Assembly (NCBI GenBank): GCA_031275595.1
Contig: JAISOO010000175.1
Location: forward strand, 1-10,043
Source: Spirochaetaceae bacterium
GTDB lineage: Bacteria > Spirochaetota > Spirochaetia > Treponematales > Breznakiellaceae
DNA: 10,043 nucleotides
Direction: 5' to 3'
This document shows positions 1 through 6,209 of this stretch, one piece after another; the first letter of the stretch is position 1, and each line of letters starts with the position of its first letter. The notes beneath the pieces are model-generated. The model made no database searches, was not told where the DNA came from, and saw nothing but the letters and a program-made list of their open reading frames with translations. The translations under genes were made by a program, and so were the position numbers.

Positions 1-81
1 GCCGCCGCCATGGCATCCCTGTCGGTGCAAAACCTTATTGCGGTCCTTTCCGGCCGGGATTGTCCCTATATAGTTGGGTAA
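1..81 (+). CDS. C-terminal end of a D-2-hydroxyacid dehydrogenase (partial, 5' end outside window)
   Basis: Reading frame 1 is open from the first base to a TAA at 79-81 and encodes 26 residues. The stretch reads like the last helix and tail of the D-isomer specific 2-hydroxyacid dehydrogenase family (glyoxylate/hydroxypyruvate reductase, phosphoglycerate dehydrogenase). In these enzymes a segment of the type 'MA-LAV-NL-A-L-G' closes the NAD-binding domain and a short tail ending near 'P--VN' follows. Here it is MASLSVQNLIAVLSGRD and then a tail ending IVG. The stop codon lies one base before the ATG of the next gene, so the two are almost certainly co-transcribed and translationally coupled. 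Such an enzyme would oxidise or reduce a 2-hydroxy/2-keto acid with NAD(P)H in the cytoplasm. The assignment rests on 26 residues only, so it is tentative; the neighbouring sugar genes agree with it. Confidence 0.6.
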   Translation, partial: AAAMASLSVQNLIAVLSGRDCPYIVG

Positions 82-82
82 T

Positions 83-1057
83 ATGGAGATCATTACCACG
101 GTTCTTGGGGATATTGCCCCGGGAGAGCTTGGCTTTTGCCAAAGCCACGAACATCTGTGGATTACCGGCGCCGGCGTTTTTCCGGTAAAACCTGAAGAAC
201 GGATAAACGATCGGGAAAAGAGCCGGGAAGAAGCGGAATTATACCGCAAGGCAGGGGGATGCGCCCTGGTTGACGCCCAGCCCCTAGGCTGCGGCAGGGA
301 TGCTTTGGTGCTTCGGGATATTTCACAAAAAAGCGGCGTCCGGATCATCGCTTCCACAGGGTTTCACAAAATGATCTATTACCCCGAAGATCACTGGATC
401 CATACCACAGATACAGACGACCTGACCCGGCTTTTTATCGCGGAACTACAAGCGGGGATGTACCTGGACGGGGAGAGGGCTTATTCCCAGAATCGGGGTT
501 CCTTCCGGGCGGGGCAGATCAAAACCGCCCTGGATTCAGAGGGGCTTACCCCCCGCTATCAAAAATTGTTCGCCGCTGCGGCGGCCGCAGCCAAGGACTG
601 CGGCTGTGCCCTTATGGCGCATATAGAAAAGGGCTCCAATCCTGTGTACCTATCCGACTACCTCTTCAAACAGGGCCTTGCCCCAAAAGGCTTGATTTTT
701 TGCCATCTGGATCGGGCGGTGGCGGATATCGCCGTTCATCGGGAGCTCTGTGCCCGGGGAATAACCCTGGAGTATGATACCATTGGCCGCCCTATGTATC
801 ACGATGATGAGCGGGAAGCGGCAATTATCAGCGAAATGCTTGAAGCGGGATATGAAAAACAGCTCCTTATGTCCCTGGACACCACCCGGGCGCGGCTCCG
901 GAGCTATGGCGGCGGTCCCGGTCTTTCCTATATTTTGGATGAATTTATTCCCCTGTTGCGGCGCCGCGGTATTTCTAAAACCCAAATAGGGGCTTTTTTT
1001 GAGGAGAATCCCGCCCGGATCTTTGCCAGGACTTGCCCGGCTTCGGAGGCATCTTGA
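83..1057 (+). CDS. Phosphotriesterase-family metal-dependent hydrolase, probable sugar lactonase
   Basis: This 324-residue protein belongs to the phosphotriesterase (PTE/PHP) branch of the amidohydrolase superfamily, a single TIM barrel of about 320-350 residues with a binuclear metal centre. The expected ligands are visible in order: H22 and H24 in SHEHL, a bridging lysine K147 in AGQIK (carboxylated in characterised members), H180 in MAHIEKG, H208 in FCHLD and D266 in MSLDTT. I start it at ATG 83. A TTG at 74 is possible, but the ATG follows the upstream TAA by one base and gives the normal family N-terminus. Some bacterial PTE homologues found next to sugar genes hydrolyse sugar lactones or their phosphates. 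The surrounding dehydrogenases, kinase and isomerase make that the most likely job here, but the substrate is inferred. An uncharacterised esterase activity is the main alternative. There is no signal peptide, so it should be cytoplasmic. Confidence 0.85.
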   Translation: MEIITTVLGDIAPGELGFCQSHEHLWITGAGVFPVKPEERINDREKSREEAELYRKAGGCALVDAQPLGCGRDALVLRDISQKSGVRIIASTGFHKMIYYPEDHWIHTTDTDDLTRLFIAELQAGMYLDGERAYSQNRGSFRAGQIKTALDSEGLTPRYQKLFAAAAAAAKDCGCALMAHIEKGSNPVYLSDYLFKQGLAPKGLIFCHLDRAVADIAVHRELCARGITLEYDTIGRPMYHDDEREAAIISEMLEAGYEKQLLMSLDTTRARLRSYGGGPGLSYILDEFIPLLRRRGISKTQIGAFFEENPARIFARTCPASEAS

Positions 1058-1103
1058 ATACCCGGGGATTTCCATAGAATTCTTCTTTGTTTTTTATCAA
1101 TCG

Positions 1104-1138
1104 AGGCTGTTCCGAAACTTTAGTTTTTGGAACAGCTT
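1104..1138. terminator. Hairpin between converging genes, probable bidirectional terminator
   Basis: A 10-bp stem (1104-1113 with 1129-1138, one G-T pair, core GCTGTTCC/GGAACAGC) encloses a shorter A/T stem. It sits in the 96-bp gap between the stop of the lactonase gene and the stop of the alcohol dehydrogenase gene, where a terminator is expected for both strands. Neither side carries a clean T-run right after the stem, so it may be a weak or factor-assisted terminator. Confidence 0.5.
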
Positions 1139-1153
1139 CTATTGGAACTCCGC

Positions 1154-2197
1154 TCATTCAAAACTGATCACCGTTTTGAGTCCCTCCGCCTTTTTCGCGT
1201 AAGCCGCGGCTTCAGTAAAGCCGGTGAGGGGGAAACGCCTGGAAATCAATGTTCCTAAGTCGAGGTTCCCCGCCATGACCATTTTCGCTACCTCCCGGTA
1301 ATGGCGCACGTTTCCCCGGGTGGAACCGTGGATGGAAAGCTGGCGGTAATGGATGAGGTTGGTGTTGATGGTTACCTCCTCTTTGCCCGCGGGAAGTCCG
1401 CCGAAAAAGAGGATCCGCCCGTTCATACCGGTTACCTTGAGGGCGTCGATCTGGGCAGACGGCGCGGGACAGGCGGTAATGCAGACATCCATCAACCGGC
1501 CGCGGGTAAGGTCCTTTACCGCTTCTTCCAGGTTTTCGGCGTCTATGGCGATGGAACCTTCCACAAGGCGGGTACACTGTTGCATCCGCTCCCGGGAAAT
1601 GTCCCGAATATATATCCCCGTCGCACCCTTCGCCTTTGCCAAAAGGGTATGCATAATGCCGATGGGACCCGCGCCGATGATCAGTACCTTGTCGTTGAGA
1701 CCTACGCCGGTTTGTTCCTGGCCGTTAAACACGCAGGACATGGGTTCAAAGAGGGCTGCCGTATCCAAAGGAAGATCTTCATCCAGAATCATGATATTGC
1801 CCTGGATAATGGCCTTATGTGGGATCCTCACGTACTCCGCGAAACCGCCGTCCATATTGATACCAAAGGCCTGGTAATCGGGGCAAAGGTGGGTATCGCC
1901 GGTGATACACCAATCGCAGATACCGCAGCCGATATTCGGGGCCAGGGCCGCCCGCATTCCCTCCTGGTACCCTTTGACGTTTTTCCCCACTTTATCAATA
2001 ACTCCACTGATCTCATGCCCCAAAACCAGGGGATGTTCCGGGTCCACGCCCTTATAGCCGTTGGCTATCATCCGGAGGTCCGTTCCGCAGATCGCCGCGG
2101 CGGAAGTTTTAAGAAGAATTTCATCATCCCCGATCTCGGGAAGGGGAATTTTTTCTATCCGTATATCGTTAACGCCGTATAATCTTGCCCCATACAT
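1154..2197 (-). CDS. Zinc-dependent medium-chain alcohol/polyol dehydrogenase
   Basis: This 347-residue protein is a classic zinc medium-chain dehydrogenase of the sorbitol/threonine dehydrogenase group, usual length about 340-350. The catalytic zinc site is C37 (ICGTD), H61-E62 (LGHE) and probably E151 (FEP). The structural zinc is held by C91, C94, C97 and C105 (CGICDWC plus C105). The Rossmann fold shows GAGPIG at 175-180, and an acidic residue, D199, at the end of the second strand favours NAD over NADP. It should oxidise a secondary alcohol of a polyol, sugar or sugar acid, or reduce the matching ketone, in the cytoplasm. AAGGAG lies 6 bases before the ATG, and the upstream gene's TAA provides the first bases of this ribosome binding site, so translation is likely coupled. 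It is the last gene of a four-gene - strand unit. The exact substrate cannot be assigned. Confidence 0.93.
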   Translation of the reverse strand: MYGARLYGVNDIRIEKIPLPEIGDDEILLKTSAAAICGTDLRMIANGYKGVDPEHPLVLGHEISGVIDKVGKNVKGYQEGMRAALAPNIGCGICDWCITGDTHLCPDYQAFGINMDGGFAEYVRIPHKAIIQGNIMILDEDLPLDTAALFEPMSCVFNGQEQTGVGLNDKVLIIGAGPIGIMHTLLAKAKGATGIYIRDISRERMQQCTRLVEGSIAIDAENLEEAVKDLTRGRLMDVCITACPAPSAQIDALKVTGMNGRILFFGGLPAGKEEVTINTNLIHYRQLSIHGSTRGNVRHYREVAKMVMAGNLDLGTLISRRFPLTGFTEAAAYAKKAEGLKTVISFE

Positions 2198-2207
2198 GGC
2201 CAGCTCC

Positions 2208-3227
2208 TTATGACAGATAAATTATTTGTCCCTTTTGAATGGATTCGTTGCCGGCCCGCACGATGTCCACCGCCATCATGCCGTCCAAGCCGCTTACCGC
2301 CGGCTCCCGGTCTTCCCGGATAGCCCCGATAAAGCCGATGTCCTCGTGTACATAGGCTTCATAAACAAGATTGGTCCAGCTCCGGATCACATCGGCCGAC
2401 ATCCGGTGGTCTTTGGTATAGGTAAGGGTCGTACCGCCCATAAGCCCTCCGATATGGAGACTTCCGTTAGTACCCAAGATATCAACCCGGGCGTCATATC
2501 CATACTGAACCCCTTGGGCGCCGTCAATATTACCCATCATCCCGTTTTTCATCCTCACATTCATCAAAACGGTATCGTAAAAATCCGGGTATTGTTCCCG
2601 GACAGCCTTACACCGGTAATTTCCCGCCATGGCGTAGAGGCTCGCCGCTTCGCTTCCGGTGAACCAGCGCAGGGTATCAATATCGTGGCTGTTTACCTCC
2701 GCTAAGGGGCCGTTACTTTTGCGGATATCGTACATCCACTCCTGGGGGGTACTGGGCCCCCGGGTCAGGGATTTTACGCTTACCACTTCTCCGATTTCCC
2801 CGGAATCGGCAATCTCCTTTGCCCGGCGAAAATTGGCGTCAAAACGGCGCATAAATCCGATCTGGAGTTTGACCTTGTTTTCCTGAGCGGCATCGATCAT
2901 CCCCTGACATTCTTCCCGGTTCATGGCCATAGGTTTTTCACAGAGGATATGTTTTCCCGCCCTGGCCGCTTCGATTACGATATCATGGTGGAATTTGGTG
3001 GGGGTAACCACAATGACCGCATCCACAGCGCGGTTTTCCAGGGCCCGCCGGTAATCGGTATACCAGGTATCTATGCCCAATTCCCCCGCCGCCGCGCGGG
3101 CGCTTTCTTCCGCCGTATCGCTTATGGCAGCCATTTTTGCGTGGGGTACCCGGGAAGCAAAATTCCGCCCGTGGATCATCCCCGCCCGGCCGGCGCCGAT
3201 GAGGCATAATCCGATAGTATCTTTCAT
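2208..3227 (-). CDS. Gfo/Idh/MocA-family oxidoreductase (inositol dehydrogenase-like)
   Basis: This 339-residue protein has the two-domain Gfo/Idh/MocA layout. Residues 1 to about 120 form a Rossmann fold with GAGRAG at 11-16 and the family EKP motif at 97-99, whose lysine K98 is a catalytic residue. Residues from about 125 to 330 form the alpha/beta substrate domain, with the catalytic histidine at H181 in SHDID. In myo-inositol dehydrogenase an aspartate sits four residues before this histidine; here that place is E177, which may mark a different substrate. The enzyme should carry out NAD(P)-dependent oxidation or reduction of a sugar, cyclitol or sugar-acid hydroxyl. The gene lies 18 bp after the kinase gene. 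Its AAGGAGG is about 13 bases from the ATG, longer than usual, but an in-frame TAA just upstream leaves no earlier start. Inositol, scyllo-inosose or an aldose are all possible substrates. Confidence 0.92.
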   Translation of the reverse strand: MKDTIGLCLIGAGRAGMIHGRNFASRVPHAKMAAISDTAEESARAAAGELGIDTWYTDYRRALENRAVDAVIVVTPTKFHHDIVIEAARAGKHILCEKPMAMNREECQGMIDAAQENKVKLQIGFMRRFDANFRRAKEIADSGEIGEVVSVKSLTRGPSTPQEWMYDIRKSNGPLAEVNSHDIDTLRWFTGSEAASLYAMAGNYRCKAVREQYPDFYDTVLMNVRMKNGMMGNIDGAQGVQYGYDARVDILGTNGSLHIGGLMGGTTLTYTKDHRMSADVIRSWTNLVYEAYVHEDIGFIGAIREDREPAVSGLDGMMAVDIVRAGNESIQKGQIIYLS

Positions 3228-3245
3228 ATCGAGTTATATTCCTCC

Positions 3246-4739
3246 TTAAATACCACTCAAGGCATTCATTACTGTAAGATATTTTTGTATCATGGGTCGG
3301 TATTGTTCGTACCGCTCTTGATTGTACGGCAGGAGGGTTTCCTCCCTGACGGTCTTTTTGACGGCCGCCTGGTAATCGGTCAGAACCCCGGCGCCGCAGG
3401 CGGCAATCACGGCGCTGCCCACCAAGGCCGTATCCCCCACTATGGAGCGCACCGTGGAAAGCCCCAGGACATCCGCTTTTATAGAAACAAACAGCTCCGA
3501 CTTTGAGCCACCGCCGGTGGCGGTCATACGGCTGAAATCGCTTCCGGGGTAGAGGTTCCGCAATACCGACAGATAGAAGGCATATTCGTAGGCGATACCT
3601 TCCATAACGGCCCGGAAGAGATGCCCCCGGGAGTGTTTAAAATCCAGGCCCGTAAAACTACCCTTGAGCGCCGGGTTTGCCGGAAGCACCCTGCCCGCGA
3701 AATGGGGAACGAAAATAAGCCCTTCGCTGCCCGCGGGAAGTTTACCCGCCTCTTCCTCAAGTTCCTCATAGGAAAGGGGAGGGCGGCCGGTAAAAGAATC
3801 CCTGAACCAACGGACGCAGAGGCCGCCCCCGTTGATGTAGGCCAGGGGGAACCACCGTCCGTCTTCAGGAGAACGCATCATGGTCATGGTTTTATGGCCT
3901 ACATCCGGTGAAAACGAATCCGCCCCGCAGCAAAACACCGATGCCGTACCGGCGCAGTCCAGAACCTCGTCCTGCCCAAAAAGTCCCGCCCCGAAAATCG
4001 AAGCCGCCGTATCCCCGGCGCCGGCAACTACCGGAATACCCGCAGCCAGGCCGGTAAGGCCGGCAGCAACGGCGTTTACCGTTCCCACCACTTCAAAGGG
4101 GGATACGATCCGGGCCATCTTCTCTTGGGGTATATCAAAGGCGGATAAAAGTTCTTCACTCCACTCTTTACGGAGGTTATCCGCAAACCCGGAATACTGC
4201 AGGTGGGTCCAGTCAAAATAGGACTCCTCCGCCGAAAGGCCGCAGAGTTTACCCGCCACATAGGCGTGGGGAAGTACGTACTTTGCCGTATTTTTGTATT
4301 CCGCGGGCTTTTCGTGCTTCCACCAGAGGATCTTGGGCCCATGGGTATAGGTAACCGGGCCGCCGGTTAATTCGATGATCCGCGCTTCGGCACGGTCCCG
4401 CATCAGGGTTACGTATTTTTTGCACCGGGTGTCAAGCCAGGAATCGTAACAGGTCGCCGCCTCCCCGTCCCGGTCTATACCCATGATCCCCGCCATCTGG
4501 GAGTCAATGCCGATTGCCGCGACTTCAGTGCCCTTGACCCCCTGTTCTTCCAGCAGCCGCTTGATTACCCGGATCACCGAGCCGTAGATATCCTCCGCCT
4601 CCTGCCAGACCGTTCCGATTTCAGGCTGAATGAGCCGGGAAGCCTCGAAGGCGGAACCGAGGGCGGTTATTTCGGGGTCAAACAGGGCCGCCTTGGTACC
4701 CTGGGTCCCGATGTCCACCGCGATAAGATATACGGCCAT
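3246..4739 (-). CDS. FGGY-family carbohydrate kinase (xylulokinase-like)
   Basis: This 497-residue protein has the two-domain actin-like fold of FGGY sugar kinases, usual length about 480-530. The N-terminal phosphate-binding motif DIGTQGTK is at 9-16, the likely catalytic aspartate is D243 in AGDTAA, and the adenosine-site motif TGGGSKS is at 408-414. It should transfer phosphate from ATP to a hydroxyl of an open-chain ketose, polyol or sugar acid in the cytoplasm. In xylulokinases the first substrate loop carries QMHG; here it is SQMAG at 80-84 of the motif region (S80, Q81, M82, A83), so the usual histidine is missing and the substrate is probably not plain xylulose. A good AGGAGG lies about 5 bases before the ATG. 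The gene follows the isomerase-like gene by 41 bp and precedes the Gfo/Idh gene by 18 bp. Its TAA is fused to the next ribosome binding site. Confidence 0.93.
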   Translation of the reverse strand: MAVYLIAVDIGTQGTKAALFDPEITALGSAFEASRLIQPEIGTVWQEAEDIYGSVIRVIKRLLEEQGVKGTEVAAIGIDSQMAGIMGIDRDGEAATCYDSWLDTRCKKYVTLMRDRAEARIIELTGGPVTYTHGPKILWWKHEKPAEYKNTAKYVLPHAYVAGKLCGLSAEESYFDWTHLQYSGFADNLRKEWSEELLSAFDIPQEKMARIVSPFEVVGTVNAVAAGLTGLAAGIPVVAGAGDTAASIFGAGLFGQDEVLDCAGTASVFCCGADSFSPDVGHKTMTMMRSPEDGRWFPLAYINGGGLCVRWFRDSFTGRPPLSYEELEEEAGKLPAGSEGLIFVPHFAGRVLPANPALKGSFTGLDFKHSRGHLFRAVMEGIAYEYAFYLSVLRNLYPGSDFSRMTATGGGSKSELFVSIKADVLGLSTVRSIVGDTALVGSAVIAACGAGVLTDYQAAVKKTVREETLLPYNQERYEQYRPMIQKYLTVMNALSGI

Positions 4740-4740
4740 A

Positions 4741-4771
4741 ACCGCCTCCTGTATCCCGCATCCATGGCGGT
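4741..4771 (-). promoter_or_regulatory. Inverted repeat overlapping the kinase ribosome binding site
   Basis: ACCGCC (4741-4746 on +) and GGCGGT (4766-4771) form a 6-bp inverted repeat. In the - strand transcript one arm lies between the AGGAGG and the ATG of the kinase gene, and the Shine-Dalgarno bases fall at the stem-loop border. It could lower kinase translation relative to its neighbours. Six base pairs with a 19-base loop may also arise by chance. Confidence 0.25.
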
Positions 4772-4780
4772 ATCAAAAAA

Positions 4781-6121
4781 TTATACTATCCGGGTGGTGA
4801 ACCCGTACACCTTGGCCATCTGAACCAATTCGTGGGTAATATCCCCCTGGATGATGATCGCGTGATGGGAGGACAGTTCCTCCATCACCCGATGACCGCT
4901 TCTATTTTTATACCGGAGAAGGGCCCCGTTGCGGCAGTCCGAGCCTGGGTACTGTACATAGTCTTCAATTTCAGCTTCGATAATGGTTATTCCCTTCATA
5001 TCCGATTGGAGCTTTGCCATGGTAACGGGGCCGGTTTTCATACGGCAGTCAATAACCACGGCATTGTCATTGACAATGGCTAAGGCCTTGGGCCGCATGA
5101 CCCAGTGGGTACAAAAACTTTGGGGGGCAAAGCCGAAGTATCCGCAGTGTACCCCCAGGGCGTGATTGTCGGGATCGTCGATGTCCGGAAAAGTATCGAT
5201 CCGTTCATGCTTCAACGCCGCCATGCCCACGAGGAAGGGGTAAATATTGGTCATCATCATGGGTCTTTTCAGACCGGAATAGAGGATGAATTTGCTGATC
5301 AGGGTGACCGTATCCCCCTCGCAGGCCCAGATAAGATGATCATGCTCAAAGATCCAATTCCAGGCCAGGCATGGGGTGGTATCGGAGTGGAAGGATTCAT
5401 TCAGGCAGTTACCGCCCACGCCGTATACATTCCCCGTTTTGTCTATCACTTCTTTTATGGCCAGGTAGAGTTTGACCGCCTTGATAACGGATTCCCGGGG
5501 GAGGTCTTCCACGGGAACGGCCCATTGTTCCCATAAAGCCGCCGCGTCCCGGTCAGGTATTTCCCGGGCCCGCTCGTTGACCCCCTTCCAGCTTTGATAG
5601 AGAATCCTGATGCCGAAGGCGTCTTCAATGGCCCGCCTGCATTCGTCCTCCCACCAGTAAAAACGCTTAAAGATATATGCCTGCATCCCCTCGCCCGGCT
5701 CATCCTGAAACATGAGAAAGTTGACCCTCCCCCGCATAAGTTTTTTGGCCGCGATGGAACGGAGTATTACCTTGGCAAGTTCGATATTATAGGGGGTAAA
5801 GACATTGAGTTTCATTTGGAGCCGGAGATAACTCACGATTTCCCAATCCCACATCTCCACGGTCCCAAAGGAGGAGGTTAATACCACTATGGGGATATGG
5901 ATGGCGGTCAATTCCGTTTTGTGGGAAAAAATGGCGCCGATCATCTGGGGAAAAAGAACGGCATCAGCGATCCCGGGAATTGCCGCTCCCAGGGCTTGTT
6001 CCGGCAGGAATTCCGCCTCGTCTCCGTAGAGTTCCTTCAAAACCGCAAGCTGCTGCCGGCGCTCGTTATTTTCCCGCTCATTCGCTTCGGTAAAATACAA
6101 GGGGACAAGGATAGTTCTCAT
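4781..6121 (-). CDS. L-fucose/L-arabinose isomerase-like family protein
   Basis: This 446-residue protein resembles the FucI/AraA-fold 'L-fucose isomerase and related proteins' group (COG2407-like), which interconverts aldoses and ketoses with a divalent metal. An alpha/beta N-terminal part (about 1-230) is followed by the conserved C-terminal half. There NES at 241-243 and CEGD at 267-270 supply acidic residues, HCG at 325-327 matches a family signature, and SHHAIIIQGD at 418-427 matches the family's 'HH---V-GD' end. Candidate metal ligands are E242, E268 or D270, and H419/H420, by analogy only. AAAAGGAG lies 7 bases before the ATG. It is the first gene of the - strand sugar unit, so it probably acts before the kinase and makes a ketose. 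I recognise the family but not a characterised close relative, and some members may not be isomerases. Confidence 0.72.
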   Translation of the reverse strand: MRTILVPLYFTEANERENNERRQQLAVLKELYGDEAEFLPEQALGAAIPGIADAVLFPQMIGAIFSHKTELTAIHIPIVVLTSSFGTVEMWDWEIVSYLRLQMKLNVFTPYNIELAKVILRSIAAKKLMRGRVNFLMFQDEPGEGMQAYIFKRFYWWEDECRRAIEDAFGIRILYQSWKGVNERAREIPDRDAAALWEQWAVPVEDLPRESVIKAVKLYLAIKEVIDKTGNVYGVGGNCLNESFHSDTTPCLAWNWIFEHDHLIWACEGDTVTLISKFILYSGLKRPMMMTNIYPFLVGMAALKHERIDTFPDIDDPDNHALGVHCGYFGFAPQSFCTHWVMRPKALAIVNDNAVVIDCRMKTGPVTMAKLQSDMKGITIIEAEIEDYVQYPGSDCRNGALLRYKNRSGHRVMEELSSHHAIIIQGDITHELVQMAKVYGFTTRIV

Positions 6122-6163
6122 AGGGAAGCTCCTTTTCGGTATCAGGGCTTTAGGCTATTCAAA

Positions 6164-6192
6164 ATGATACAATCCTTCCGGCCAAAAGACAA
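6164..6192 (-). promoter_or_regulatory. Candidate sigma-70-type promoter for the sugar operon
   Basis: Read on the - strand, TTGTCT (6187-6192) and TATCAT (6164-6169) are separated by exactly 17 bases. They match the -35 and -10 consensus at 4 and 5 of 6 positions. Transcription would begin near 6157 and leave a leader of about 36 bases before the isomerase-like gene. The 88-bp gap after the aromatic fusion gene is the right place for it. No clear terminator for the upstream gene is visible in the gap, so some read-through is possible. Confidence 0.45.
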
Positions 6193-6209
6193 TGGTTGGC
6201 AGACAGGCC

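Noticed and set aside
1301..2182. A 293-codon + strand open frame opposite the alcohol dehydrogenase gene
   Set aside because: Antisense shadow of a gene with clear zinc and NAD motifs; no recognisable domain and no ribosome binding site.
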